Under the pieces are notes generated by a model. It was given only the letters and a program-made list of their open reading frames with translations. It searched no databases and was not told the origin of the DNA. The position numbers and the translations under genes were made by a program. From Streptomyces sp. CB02058 (GTDB lineage: Bacteria; Actinomycetota; Actinomycetes; Streptomycetales; Streptomycetaceae), in the NCBI RefSeq assembly GCF_001905505.1, contig NZ_LIPG01000008.1, forward strand, positions 186,001 to 250,000: a DNA stretch of 64,000 nucleotides, given 5' to 3'. This document shows, piece by piece, positions 7,736 through 16,360 of the stretch (its first letter is position 1; the number at the start of each line of letters is the position of its first letter).

Positions 7736-8794
7736 TCAGACGGTCTCGGTGGCGCGGGGCTGGGGGGCCTCCGGCGTACGGCGCTTGCGGACCGCCCAGA
7801 ACACCCCGCTGCCGACGGCGACGGTGACGCCGACGCCGATCACTCCGGCGAGGCCTCCGGAGATCCGCGCGTCGGTGATGTCCTTGACGCCGTAGTCGGC
7901 GAGTGGGGAGTCGGCCGCGTCGTGTTCCTGGACCTTCTCGTCGATGCCCTTGTCGGCGGCGACCTTCTCCAGCCCGTCGGGGTTCGCGGAGGCGTAGAAG
8001 GAGACGAAGCCGGCGAGGACGAGGGCGGCGGCCAGGCCGGTGGCCCACACCGTGCGGGTGGAGCGGGCGGCTGCCGGGACGGGGGCGGCGGCCGGAGCGG
8101 CGGGCGCGTCGACGAGCTCACCGTCGACGCGGAGCTTCAGCGGGGCGGCGAGCCCGCGGGCGCCGTGCACCAGGTCGGGGCGTACGGCGATGACGGCGCC
8201 GACGGTCAGCGCGGTGATGGCCGCCTCCCCGATGCCGATCAGGACGTGGACGCCGACCATCGCGGTGAGGACCTTGCCGATGGGCACGTCGGTGGTCCCG
8301 CCGACCGCGTAGATCAGGGTGAAGGCGACGGCGGCCGCCGGCACGGAGACCAGCGCGGCCACGAAGGCGGCGGCGGTCGTGGAGCGCCGGGTGCGGGGCA
8401 GCACACGGGTCAGCCCGCGGAAGAGGCCGTAGGCGACGACGACGGTGACGACGCCCATCACCGTGATGTTCACGCCGAGCGCGGTGAGGCCGCCGTCGGC
8501 GAAGAGGATGCCCTGCATCAGCAGGACCACCGCTATGCAGAGCACCCCGGTAAAGGGCCCGACCAGGATCGCGGCCAGCGCCCCGCCCAGGAGGTGCCCG
8601 CTGGTGCCGGCGGCGACCGGGAAGTTCAGCATCTGCACGGCGAAGATGAACGCGGCGACGAGCCCGGCCAGCGGGGCGGTCCGCTCGTCCAGTTCCCGCC
8701 GGGCGCCCCGGAGGCTGACGGCGACCGCGCCTGCGGCGGCGACGCCCGCGACGGCGGAGACGGGTGCGTTGATGAATCCGTCGGGTACATGCAT
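7736..8794 (-). CDS. cbiMN: CbiM-CbiN fusion, substrate-binding membrane subunit of cobalt/nickel importer
   Basis: A 352-residue protein. The N-terminus MHVPDGFINAPVSAV is the CbiM metal-binding signature: the mature N-terminus and the early His coordinate the metal. About six helices follow. After a linker near residues 215-245 a second module begins with a helix and contains ANPDGLEKVAADKGI, the PDGLE motif of CbiN/NikN, ending in a final helix and a basic tail. CbiM and CbiN are therefore fused, an arrangement known in NikMN-type importers. The gene heads the operon and has a promoter overlapped by a Nur-like box about 70 bases upstream. Cobalt cannot be excluded. Confidence 0.92.
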   Translation of the reverse strand: MHVPDGFINAPVSAVAGVAAAGAVAVSLRGARRELDERTAPLAGLVAAFIFAVQMLNFPVAAGTSGHLLGGALAAILVGPFTGVLCIAVVLLMQGILFADGGLTALGVNITVMGVVTVVVAYGLFRGLTRVLPRTRRSTTAAAFVAALVSVPAAAVAFTLIYAVGGTTDVPIGKVLTAMVGVHVLIGIGEAAITALTVGAVIAVRPDLVHGARGLAAPLKLRVDGELVDAPAAPAAAPVPAAARSTRTVWATGLAAALVLAGFVSFYASANPDGLEKVAADKGIDEKVQEHDAADSPLADYGVKDITDARISGGLAGVIGVGVTVAVGSGVFWAVRKRRTPEAPQPRATETV

Positions 8795-8845
8795 GGAGTG
8801 GCTCCGCTTTCGGGCGTTACTGCGGGCGGGGTCGGGAACCGCTCA

Positions 8846-8876
8846 ATGATAGAGCCCTGTTGCAAACAGTTCGCAA
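8846..8876 (-). promoter_or_regulatory. cbiMNQO promoter with overlapping Nur-type nickel operator
   Basis: Read on the minus strand, TTGCGA (8876-8871) and TATCAT (8851-8846) form a plausible -35/-10 pair with a 19-base spacer. The bases 8860-8876 on the plus strand read TTGCAA, ACAGT, TCGCAA. This is a close match to the published Streptomyces Nur box (tTGCaa-N5-ttGCAA), with one deviation. The box covers the -35 and part of the spacer, which is where a nickel-loaded repressor would block RNA polymerase. Confidence 0.68.
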
Positions 8877-8972
8877 GAGCGCAGGGATGCCAACTGATGA
8901 CGCCCTCGTGATGCCCAAATGGGAAAATATGGGACATTAGGGGGAGCGATATTCACACAGGAGGAGCCGGCC

Positions 8973-9347
8973 ATGTCCCTCGTGATCCAAGAACACGCCC
9001 GCGCCCGGCTCATCACCGACGGCCCCGACCCCCGGCTCGTCCCCGTCGAGCTGCGCTGCGACCCGGCCGATCCACGCACCGTCCACGTCCGGCTTCCCGG
9101 CGGCGTCGACTGGGCCTTCGGCCTCGACCTCCTGGAACGCGGCATGCGATCCCCCGTGACGCGGGGGGACATACGGGTCTGGCCGTGCGGCCGGGCCCAG
9201 ATGGTGCTGGAGCTGCACTCGCCGGACGGGGTCGCCGTCTTCCAGTTCGACAACGCGCCCCTGATCCGCTTCCTGTCGCGGACCCGCGCGAGGACGCCGA
9301 AGCGACCGCCGGCCGCCACCCCGGCCGCCCCCGCCTCACGCGCCTGA
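8973..9347 (+). CDS. SsgA-like sporulation / cell division regulator (SALP family)
   Basis: A 124-residue protein with the SsgA-family layout: an N-terminal block with VPVELRCDPADPRTVHVRLPGG, then VDWAFGLDLLERGMRSPVTRGDIRVWP, then LELHSPDGVAVFQFD and RFL. SALPs occur only in sporulating actinobacteria, where they steer septum placement and spore-wall steps. The ATG has a strong AGGAGG site (8960-8965). It is transcribed away from the cbi operon and is followed by two hairpins. Which SALP it is (SsgA to SsgG) cannot be settled by eye. Confidence 0.85.
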   Translation: MSLVIQEHARARLITDGPDPRLVPVELRCDPADPRTVHVRLPGGVDWAFGLDLLERGMRSPVTRGDIRVWPCGRAQMVLELHSPDGVAVFQFDNAPLIRFLSRTRARTPKRPPAATPAAPASRA

Positions 9348-9408
9348 CCCGCCCGACCGCGGGCAGAAACTCCAGGCCGGGGCGGAGGCGCCCGGCCCCT
9401 GGCACGAC

Positions 9409-9441
9409 GAGAGCCCCCGTGCCGCGTGCACGGGGGCTCTC
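9409..9441. terminator. Strong hairpin terminator
   Basis: The 14-base perfectly paired arms GAGAGCCCCCGTGC and GCACGGGGGCTCTC enclose a 5-base loop. It lies downstream of the SsgA-like gene and convergent to the MMPL gene. Confidence 0.85.
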
Positions 9442-9480
9442 TGTCGCCCCGGTCCCCCGTCCCCACAGGTAACCGGTGCT

Positions 9481-9513
9481 CCGGGGCCGCGTTCCGCTCA
9501 GACGCGGCCCCGG
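9481..9513. terminator. Second hairpin terminator facing the MMPL gene
   Basis: The arms CCGGGGCCGCGT and ACGCGGCCCCGG pair perfectly over 12 bases with a 9-base loop. It sits 33 bases past the MMPL stop, so the two converging transcription units are separated by back-to-back terminators. Confidence 0.8.
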
Positions 9514-9546
9514 GGTTCATGCGGCTCGTACGACGCGAGCCGTGTG

Positions 9547-11760
9547 TCAGACGCGGACCAGTTCCCGCTCGTCGCCACCCTCGGCCGGGCCGTCGGAGAG
9601 CTCCTTGCGGAGGCCCTCACCCTCGACGTCCACGTTGGGCAGGACACGGTCCAGCCAGCGCGGCAGCCACCAGGCACGCCTGCCGAGCAGGGCGAGCACC
9701 GCGGGCACGATGGCCATCCGCACCACGAAGGCGTCGAAGAAGACGGCGATGGCCAGCGAGAAGCCGATCATCTTGATCATCGACTCGCTGGAGCCGATGA
9801 AGCCGGCGAAGACGGCCATCATGATCACCGCGGCTGCCGTGACCACCCGGGCCCCGTGCTTGAAGCCGGTGACGATCGCCTGTCCGGGCGTCTCCCCGTG
9901 GACGTACGCCTCACGCATCCGCGTGACCAGGAAGACCTCGTAGTCCATCGCGAGACCGAAGACCACACCGACCATGAAGATCGGCATCATGCTCATGATC
10001 GGACCGGTCTGCTCGACCCCGAAGAGCGAGGCGAGCCAGCCCCACTGGAAGACCGCGACGACCGCGCCCAGGGCGGCGACGACCGAGAGCAGGAAGCCGA
10101 GGGCCGCCTTGAGCGGTACCAGGATGGAGCGGAAGACCACCATCAGGAGCAGGAAGGCCAGGCCGACCACGAGCGCCAGATACGGCAGCAGCGCGTCGTT
10201 CATCTTCTCCGAGAAGTCGATGTTCATCGCCGTGGCGCCGGTGACCAGCACCTCCGCGCCGGTGTCGCCCTTGATGTCCACGCCCGCGTCACGGATGTCG
10301 TGGACCACGTTCTCCGTGTCGGTGGAGCTCGGCCGGTCCTTCGGGACGACCGTGATGGTCGCGGCGTCGCCGGCCTTGTTGAAGACGGCCGGGGTGACGG
10401 CGACGACGTGGTCGATGCCCTCGATCTCCTGGGAGACCCGGTCGACAGCGGTCTTGCCGTCCGTGCTGCCCTTGGTGTCCACGACGACCAGCAGCGGACC
10501 GTTGAATCCGGGGCCGAAGCCGTCGGACAGCATGTCGTAGGCCTGGCGCTGCGTGGTGCTCTTGGGCTGGGAGCCGTCGTCCGGCAGACCCATCTCCAGC
10601 GAGGCGGCCGGTACGGCGATCGCGCCGAGGCCGATGACTCCGGCCAGCAGCACCCACACCGGCTTGCGCAGCACGAACCGCGCCCAGCGGGTGCCCATGT
10701 TCGGCTTCGCATCGGGCTTGTTCTCCGCCTCGGCGGCCTTGCGCGCCTTGCGCCCCATGACCCGCTTGCCCGCGAAGCCCAGCATCGCCGGGACGAGGGT
10801 GAGCGCGATGAGTACGGCGATCCCGACCGTGCCCGCGGCGGCGAAGCCCATCTTCGACAGCATCGGGATGTTGACGACGGCCAGGCCCACCAGCGCGATG
10901 ACCACGGTCAGACCGGCGAAGACGACGGCGGAACCCGCCGTGCCGACGGCCCGCCCGGCCGCTTCCTCGCGCTCCCTGCCCTCGGCCAGCTCGGCACGGT
11001 AGCGGGAGACGATGAAGAGCGCGTAGTCGATGCCGACCGCGAGGCCGATCATCATCGCGAGCGTGGAGGTGGTGGAGCCCAGGTCCAGCACGTTGGCCAG
11101 CGCGGTGATCGTGGAGACCCCGATACCCACCCCGATGAGGGCCGTCAGCAGCGGGAGCCCGGCGGCGATCAGCGAGCCGAAGGTGATGACCAGGACGACG
11201 GCGGCGATGGCGACACCGATGATCTCGGTGGCCCCCGTCTCCGGCATCACCTGGAGGGCGTCACCGCCGATCTCCACCTTCATCCCACTGCTCTGGGCGT
11301 CGTGGCCCACGTCCTCCAGCGCCTCACGCGTCGCGTCGGTCAGCTCCATGGAGCTGACCTTGTACGACACGGAGATGTACGCGGTCGAGCCGTCCTTGCT
11401 GACGGCGTTCGCCGTGTACGGGTCGGCGACGGAGGCGACCTGGTCCGAGCCGGACTTCAGCTCGCCCACGATGTCCTGGATCTCGGCCTTGTTGGCGCCC
11501 GCGGTGACCTTCTCGCCGTCGGGTGCCTGGAAGACGACCCGGGCGGTCGCGCCGTCGGCGCTGCCCCCGGGGAAGCGCTCGTCCAGCAGGTCGAAGGCCC
11601 GCTGGGCCTCCGTGCCGGGGATGGAGAAGGAGCTGGAGGTGGCGGTGGCCGCGGAGGAGGCGCCGAATCCGGCCAGCGCCAGCAGCGCCACCCAGATCAG
11701 GGCGACATAACGGCGGCGCCGGAAGGCGAGCCGTCCTAGTTTGTACAGGAATGTAGCCAC
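9547..11760 (-). CDS. MMPL-family RND transporter
   Basis: A 737-residue membrane protein with twelve predicted helices in two halves: one helix, a large extracytoplasmic loop, then five helices, repeated. The conserved GIDYALFIVSRYRAEL and AMDYEVFLVTRMREAY motifs of MMPL proteins appear in each half; their Asp-Tyr pair serves proton relay. The C-terminus ends in a charged tail. Such pumps export lipids or drugs; here a TetR gene lies 119 bases upstream on the same strand, so pump production is probably controlled by it. The substrate is unknown. Confidence 0.92.
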   Translation of the reverse strand: MATFLYKLGRLAFRRRRYVALIWVALLALAGFGASSAATATSSSFSIPGTEAQRAFDLLDERFPGGSADGATARVVFQAPDGEKVTAGANKAEIQDIVGELKSGSDQVASVADPYTANAVSKDGSTAYISVSYKVSSMELTDATREALEDVGHDAQSSGMKVEIGGDALQVMPETGATEIIGVAIAAVVLVITFGSLIAAGLPLLTALIGVGIGVSTITALANVLDLGSTTSTLAMMIGLAVGIDYALFIVSRYRAELAEGREREEAAGRAVGTAGSAVVFAGLTVVIALVGLAVVNIPMLSKMGFAAAGTVGIAVLIALTLVPAMLGFAGKRVMGRKARKAAEAENKPDAKPNMGTRWARFVLRKPVWVLLAGVIGLGAIAVPAASLEMGLPDDGSQPKSTTQRQAYDMLSDGFGPGFNGPLLVVVDTKGSTDGKTAVDRVSQEIEGIDHVVAVTPAVFNKAGDAATITVVPKDRPSSTDTENVVHDIRDAGVDIKGDTGAEVLVTGATAMNIDFSEKMNDALLPYLALVVGLAFLLLMVVFRSILVPLKAALGFLLSVVAALGAVVAVFQWGWLASLFGVEQTGPIMSMMPIFMVGVVFGLAMDYEVFLVTRMREAYVHGETPGQAIVTGFKHGARVVTAAAVIMMAVFAGFIGSSESMIKMIGFSLAIAVFFDAFVVRMAIVPAVLALLGRRAWWLPRWLDRVLPNVDVEGEGLRKELSDGPAEGGDERELVRV

Positions 11761-11879
11761 GGAGGGGGTACTCCCGGTCAGGTCGTTGAGTGGAATGGGG
11801 CGTGAGGAACCAGCCCGACGACGAGAGCGGCGTGTCAGGTGGAGCGTCGGGGAGAGGTCGTACGGACGAGAAGGGGACG

Positions 11880-12452
11880 TCAGACGCCGAGGGCGGGGAA
11901 CACCACGGCTTCCGCGTAGTCGGTGAGGAACGCCTGGTCGACGGGGCGGCCCTCGACCAGCTCACGAGCGGCGAAGGCACCGATCATCATGTGCGGGACA
12001 TAGGAGACCGCCGGATTGTCCGGACGCACTTCACCCCGGTCGACGGCACGCCTGATCATCAGTCCGAGACCGGTGAGTTCCGGCTCGATCATCAGCTCAC
12101 GCAGCGCCTGGAGCAGATCGGGGTTGCTGTGGACGGCCTGGCCGAGTCCCCGCATCAGCGCGGAGCTCTTCTCCATCTGGCAGTCGTCGGTCCGCAGGAG
12201 CGCGGCCTGGAAGTCTCCGCGCAGGGAACCGGTGTCGATCTCGCCGAGCTGCACCGGCTTGTTGTGCCGGAGCGCCTTGACGACGAGTTCGGCCTTGCTC
12301 CCCCACTGGCGGTAGAGGGTGGCCTTGCTGGAGCGGGTTCGGGCGGCAACGGCGTCCATGGTCAGGGCTTCATAGCCGACCTCGCCGAGCAGATCGAGCA
12401 CAGCGGCGTACAGCTCGCTCTCGCGTTCGGGCGTGAGCCGGCTGCGTGCCAT
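11880..12452 (-). CDS. TetR-family transcriptional repressor
   Basis: A 190-residue protein with an N-terminal TetR helix-turn-helix: LDLLGEVGYEALTMDAVAARTRSSKATLYRQWGSKAEL at residues 17-54, followed by a helical ligand-binding domain. It precedes the MMPL exporter and is divergent from the tricorn protease gene. Two inverted repeats sharing GAAAC/GTTTC half-sites lie 64-125 bases upstream of its start; they are the obvious candidate operators for autoregulation. Confidence 0.92.
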   Translation of the reverse strand: MARSRLTPERESELYAAVLDLLGEVGYEALTMDAVAARTRSSKATLYRQWGSKAELVVKALRHNKPVQLGEIDTGSLRGDFQAALLRTDDCQMEKSSALMRGLGQAVHSNPDLLQALRELMIEPELTGLGLMIRRAVDRGEVRPDNPAVSYVPHMMIGAFAARELVEGRPVDQAFLTDYAEAVVFPALGV

Positions 12453-12515
12453 GGGTCGACCTCCTCTTGAATTGCGCCTGCTGGATGGTACGCCAGCCGA
12501 AGATCAACTAGCGGA

Positions 12516-12530
12516 ACGAAACCGTTTCGT
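12516..12530. promoter_or_regulatory. Candidate TetR operator 1
   Basis: ACGAAAC-C-GTTTCGT is a perfect palindrome around a single central base. It lies 64 bases upstream of the tetR start and 101 bases upstream of the tricorn start. The half-site GAAAC/GTTTC also appears in the second palindrome 26 bases further along. Confidence 0.6.
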
Positions 12531-12555
12531 ACACTTCGAAGGTACCCCCTCCCCG

Positions 12556-12577
12556 AGCGAAACGAGACTGTTTCGCT
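12556..12577. promoter_or_regulatory. Candidate TetR operator 2
   Basis: AGCGAAAC and GTTTCGCT are perfect 8-base inverted arms around six bases (GAGACT). The repeat shares the CGAAAC/GTTTCG core with operator 1 but has wider spacing. It is about 53 bases upstream of the tricorn start, so a regulator bound here could control both directions. Confidence 0.6.
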
Positions 12578-12630
12578 TGTGTCGTGCACCACAAGTTGCC
12601 GCGGGCCCTTCGCGCGGAAAGCATTGGAGG

Positions 12631-15600
12631 GTGAGTGACGACGTCGCGTATCTCCGGTTCCCGCACATCCACAAGGACTTGCTCTGCTTCGCGGCGGAGG
12701 ACGACCTCTGGGTCTCCCCCCTCGCCCCGGCCGGACAGCGGCCGGGGCGGGCGTGGCGGCTGACTGTCGACCGGACCAGAGTCAGCCATCCGCGCTTCTC
12801 GCCGGACGGAAGCCGTATCGCCTACACGACCTGGCGCACGCTCGACCCGGAGATCCACATCGCCCCCGTCGAGGGCGGGCCCGCCCGCAGACTCACCTAC
12901 TGGGGCTCGACCGACGCCCGGGTCTGCGGCTGGAGCCCCGACCCGGGCGACTCCTCCCAGATCCTCGCCGTGTCCTCGCACAACCAGCCGTTCTCGTACT
13001 TCTCCTGGGCCTACAGCGTCCCCACCGACGGCAGCCCCGGCGGCAAGCTCCCCTGGGGTCCGGTCTCCGACATCGCGGTCGCCGACATCGACGGCGAGCG
13101 GCGCACCCTGCTGCTCACCGGGAAGCCGCCGCACGAGCCGGCGGCCTGGAAGCGCTACCGGGGCGGGGCGACAGGCCGGCTGTGGCTGCACGGCAAGCGC
13201 CTGCTGCCGGACATCGGCGGGCATCTGGACGCGCCGATGTTCGTCGGGCGCCGGATCGCGTTCCTCTCCGACCACGAGGGCGTCGGCAATCTGTACTCCT
13301 GCCTGATGGACGGCACCGATCTGCGCCGGCACACGGACCACGACGCGTTCTACGCCCGGCACGCCTCCAGCGACGGCAGCCGGATCGTCTACCAGTGCGG
13401 CGGCGATCTGTGGCTGGTCGACGATCTGGAGTCGCCGGGGGCCGTGCCCAGGAAGCTGGAGGTCAGGCTCGGCGGCCCCCGGACCGGACGGCGTACGTAC
13501 CAGGTGCCCGCGGCCAGCCATGTCGACTCGCTGTCCGTGGACGAGACGGGCCGGGCGAGCGCCGTCTCCGTGCGCGGCAGCCTGTACTGGCTCACGCACC
13601 GCGACGGCCCGGCCCGCACGATCGCCGACACCCCGGGCGTGCGCGTCCGGCTCCCCGAGATGCTCGGCAGCAGCGGTCAGGTCGCGTACGTCACGGACGC
13701 GGAGGGCGAGGACGCGGTCGAGATCGCCCACCTCCCCCGGGCCAGCGGCGACCGCCCGCCGCGCAGGCTGGCCGCCGGCCGGCTGGGCAGGGTTCACGAA
13801 CTGATCTCGGACCCGGAGGGCGAACGGCTGGCCATCGCGTCGAACGACGGCCGGCTCCTGCTGCTGGACGTCACGGACGAGGAGGAGACGCTCGACCTGG
13901 ACGGGGACGAGCACTCCCCGCCCGGGGACTCCTCCGACGAGGCGGCACCGTCCGGGGCGGCCGAGACGGAGCCCTCCGGAGCCGCCACCACCGAGCCCAC
14001 CGACGCCACCAGCGCCACCGACGGTCCGGAACCCTCCAAGGCCGTCGCCCCGCCCAGGACCCTCGCCCCGCCGGGTGCTCTCGGTCTGCCGGGGGCCCTC
14101 GATCCGCCGGGAGCCGACGGGTCCCGCGTCACCGAGCTGATCCGCTCCGTCAACGGCCCCGTCCGCGATCTGGCGTTCTCGCCGGACGGGCACTGGCTGA
14201 CCTGGTCGCACCCCGGTGTCGGCCGGTCGCTGCGGCAGATCAAGCTGGCCAGGATCACCGGCCCGGACGCCCCGGTGATAGTGGATGTCACCAACGGCCG
14301 CTTCGAGGACGAGAACCCCGTCTTCACCGGCGACGGCCGCTATCTCGCCTTCCTCTCCTGGCGTGGATTCGACCCGGTGTACGACGTCCACACCGGCGAC
14401 CTCTCGTTCCCGCTGGGCTGCCGGCCCTATCTCGTGCCCCTCTCCTCCGCCACCCCGTCCCCCTTCGCCCTGCTCCCCGACGGGCGGCCCGCGGCGGGCG
14501 GACTGGACCCCGTGGACATCCCCGACGGCGCGGTCGAGGGGCCGACGGTCACCGTGGAGTTCGAGGGCCTGGAGAACAGGGTGACGCCGTTCCCCGTGTC
14601 GGCGTCCAAGTACTCCGCGCTGCAACCGGTCAGCGGCGGCGGTCTCGTCTGGCTGCGCTGGCCGATCTCCGGCGCGCTGGGCGAGACGTTCGCCAACCCG
14701 GCGGACATGTCGGGGCGGCCCACCCTGGAGCACTTCAACATCGCCAAGGCCCGCAAGACCGAACTGGTCGGCCACCTCGACTGGTTCGCGGTCAGCGGCG
14801 ACGCCACCCGGCTGGTCGTCATGGACGACGGCGAGCTGCGCGCCGTACCGTCCAACGAGCCCGGTGACAACGACTCCACGGTCTACATCGACCTGCGCCG
14901 CATCCTGCACGACGTCGACCCGGCGGCCGAGTGGCGCCAGGCGTACGGAGAGGCGGGGCGCATCATCCGCTCCTACTTCTGGGAGCCGGACATGTGCGGC
15001 ATCGACTGGGAGGGCGTACTGGACCAGTACCGCCCGCTGGTCGAACGGGTCTCCTCACCCGACGAGTTCGCCGATCTGCTGCGCGAGGTCCTGGGCGAAC
15101 TGGGCACCTCGCACGCGTACGTCTCGCCCGCCCGCCGCAACGAGGGCCCCCCGCACTACCAGCGGGCGATCGGCCTGCTGGGCGCCAACCTCGTCTGCCG
15201 CGACGGGGACTGGACGGTGCAGCGCATCCTGCCCGGCGACTCGTCGGACTCCAAGGCACGTTCGCCGCTGGCCGGTACGGGAATCCGCGAGGGCGCCGTC
15301 CTCACCCATGTGGACGGCCGGCCCGTCGACCGGGTGGCGGGCCCGTACCCGCTGCTGACGGCGGCGGGCGGCACCACGGTCGAGCTGACGTTCCGCCCCG
15401 CGGGGGGCGAGTCCGGCGGACGGTCCCGCCGGATCGCGATCGTCCCGCTCGTCGACGAACGGCCGCTGCGCTACCAGGACTGGGTGGCCAAACGCCGCGA
15501 GGTCGTACGGGAGTTGAGCCATGGGAAGTGCGGCTATCTGCACATCCCCGACATGGGCGGCTCCGGCTGGGCGCAGTTCAACCGGGACCTGAGACTCGAA

Positions 15601-16149
15601 GTGGCGCGCCCCGCCCTGATCGTCGACGTACGGGGCAACGCGGGCGGGCACATCAGCGAGCTGGTCGTCGAGAAGCTCACCCGCACGATCCTCGGCTGGG
15701 ACCTGACCCGCAACGCCCAGGCCGTCTCGTACGCCTCCAACGCGCCCCGGGGGCCCGTGGTGGCGCTCGCAGACGAGGCGACGTCCTCCGACGGCGACAT
15801 GATCACGGCCGCGTTCCGGCTGCTGAAGCTGGGGCCGGTGGTGGGGCAGCGCACCTGGGGCGGTGTGGTCGGCATGACCGGGCGGCACCGGCTGGGCGAC
15901 GGCACGGTGATCACGGTGCCGATGAACGCGGCCTGGTTCGACGCGTACGGCTGGTCCGTCGAGAACCACGGCGTCGAGCCCGACCTGGAGGCACTGCGCA
16001 CCCCCCTGGACTGGGCGGAGGGCCGCCACGCGGTACTGGACGACGCGGTCAGGGTCGCCCTGGACCTCCTGGGCGCCCACCCGGCGGCCACACCCCCCGG
16101 CTACGGCTCGGCCCCGGACCTGCGCAGGCCCCCGCTCCCCCCGAGGTGA
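12631..16149 (+). CDS. Tricorn protease homologue
   Basis: A 1172-residue protein with the layout of the archaeal tricorn peptidase: two beta-propellers (repeats such as HPRFSPDGSRIAY, DLAFSPDGHWLTW and FTGDGRYLAFLS), then a PDZ-like domain (GAVLTHVDGRPV) and a C-terminal serine protease core. The expected active-site residues are present: Ser827-His828 in ELGTSHAYV, the nucleophile Ser1053 in TSSDGDM and Glu1111 in GWSVENHGVEPD. The enzyme cuts peptides from proteasome-like proteolysis in the cytoplasm. A low-complexity acidic and Ala/Pro linker at about residues 417-497 interrupts the propellers. The GTG start abuts GGAGG, an unusually tight spacing, but no later in-frame start fits. Confidence 0.92.
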   Translation: MSDDVAYLRFPHIHKDLLCFAAEDDLWVSPLAPAGQRPGRAWRLTVDRTRVSHPRFSPDGSRIAYTTWRTLDPEIHIAPVEGGPARRLTYWGSTDARVCGWSPDPGDSSQILAVSSHNQPFSYFSWAYSVPTDGSPGGKLPWGPVSDIAVADIDGERRTLLLTGKPPHEPAAWKRYRGGATGRLWLHGKRLLPDIGGHLDAPMFVGRRIAFLSDHEGVGNLYSCLMDGTDLRRHTDHDAFYARHASSDGSRIVYQCGGDLWLVDDLESPGAVPRKLEVRLGGPRTGRRTYQVPAASHVDSLSVDETGRASAVSVRGSLYWLTHRDGPARTIADTPGVRVRLPEMLGSSGQVAYVTDAEGEDAVEIAHLPRASGDRPPRRLAAGRLGRVHELISDPEGERLAIASNDGRLLLLDVTDEEETLDLDGDEHSPPGDSSDEAAPSGAAETEPSGAATTEPTDATSATDGPEPSKAVAPPRTLAPPGALGLPGALDPPGADGSRVTELIRSVNGPVRDLAFSPDGHWLTWSHPGVGRSLRQIKLARITGPDAPVIVDVTNGRFEDENPVFTGDGRYLAFLSWRGFDPVYDVHTGDLSFPLGCRPYLVPLSSATPSPFALLPDGRPAAGGLDPVDIPDGAVEGPTVTVEFEGLENRVTPFPVSASKYSALQPVSGGGLVWLRWPISGALGETFANPADMSGRPTLEHFNIAKARKTELVGHLDWFAVSGDATRLVVMDDGELRAVPSNEPGDNDSTVYIDLRRILHDVDPAAEWRQAYGEAGRIIRSYFWEPDMCGIDWEGVLDQYRPLVERVSSPDEFADLLREVLGELGTSHAYVSPARRNEGPPHYQRAIGLLGANLVCRDGDWTVQRILPGDSSDSKARSPLAGTGIREGAVLTHVDGRPVDRVAGPYPLLTAAGGTTVELTFRPAGGESGGRSRRIAIVPLVDERPLRYQDWVAKRREVVRELSHGKCGYLHIPDMGGSGWAQFNRDLRLEVARPALIVDVRGNAGGHISELVVEKLTRTILGWDLTRNAQAVSYASNAPRGPVVALADEATSSDGDMITAAFRLLKLGPVVGQRTWGGVVGMTGRHRLGDGTVITVPMNAAWFDAYGWSVENHGVEPDLEALRTPLDWAEGRHAVLDDAVRVALDLLGAHPAATPPGYGSAPDLRRPPLPPR

Positions 16150-16200
16150 CCGAGCCCGACCTGCCGGCCGCCCACACCGCCCCAGGTGCGCTGACCCACC

Positions 16201-16277
16201 AGCCGCCTCAACCCACCCCGGCGAAATCAAGCCCCTCCAGCCGCTTCAAGCCCACCCCAGCAAAATCAAGCCCCTTG
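16201..16277. repeat. Tandem duplication, two copies of about 38 bases
   Basis: Copy one (16201-16238) starts AGCCGCCTCAACCCACCCC and copy two (16239-16277) starts AGCCGCTTCAAGCCCACCCC. Both continue through AAATCAAGCCCCT. The copies differ by a few substitutions and one inserted base. Confidence 0.75.
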
Positions 16278-16282
16278 GGGGT

Positions 16283-16338
16283 CCCCCCGGACGAAGTCTG
16301 GGGGGAGTTTGAGGAGCGGGGTCCGGGGCAGAGCCCCG
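16283..16338. repeat. REP-like double stem-loop
   Basis: Stem one pairs CCCCCC (16283-16288) with GGGGGG (16300-16305), with GAC/GTC extending it inside. Stem two pairs CGGGGC (16324-16329) with GCCCCG (16333-16338). The intervening GAGTTTGAGGAGCGGGGTC resembles an extragenic palindromic element common in Streptomyces genomes. It probably also ends transcription of the tricorn gene. Confidence 0.65.
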
Positions 16339-16360
16339 AGACCTGCACCGCGCGCACCTC

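Noticed and set aside
8795..8972. Cobalamin riboswitch upstream of cbiMN
   Set aside because: The leader is too short and lacks the conserved B12-box; a Nur-like dyad over a promoter explains the region better.
9544..11739. 731-codon plus-strand ORF opposite the MMPL transporter
   Set aside because: Low-complexity His/Arg/Asp-rich translation; the minus strand encodes an unmistakable MMPL protein.
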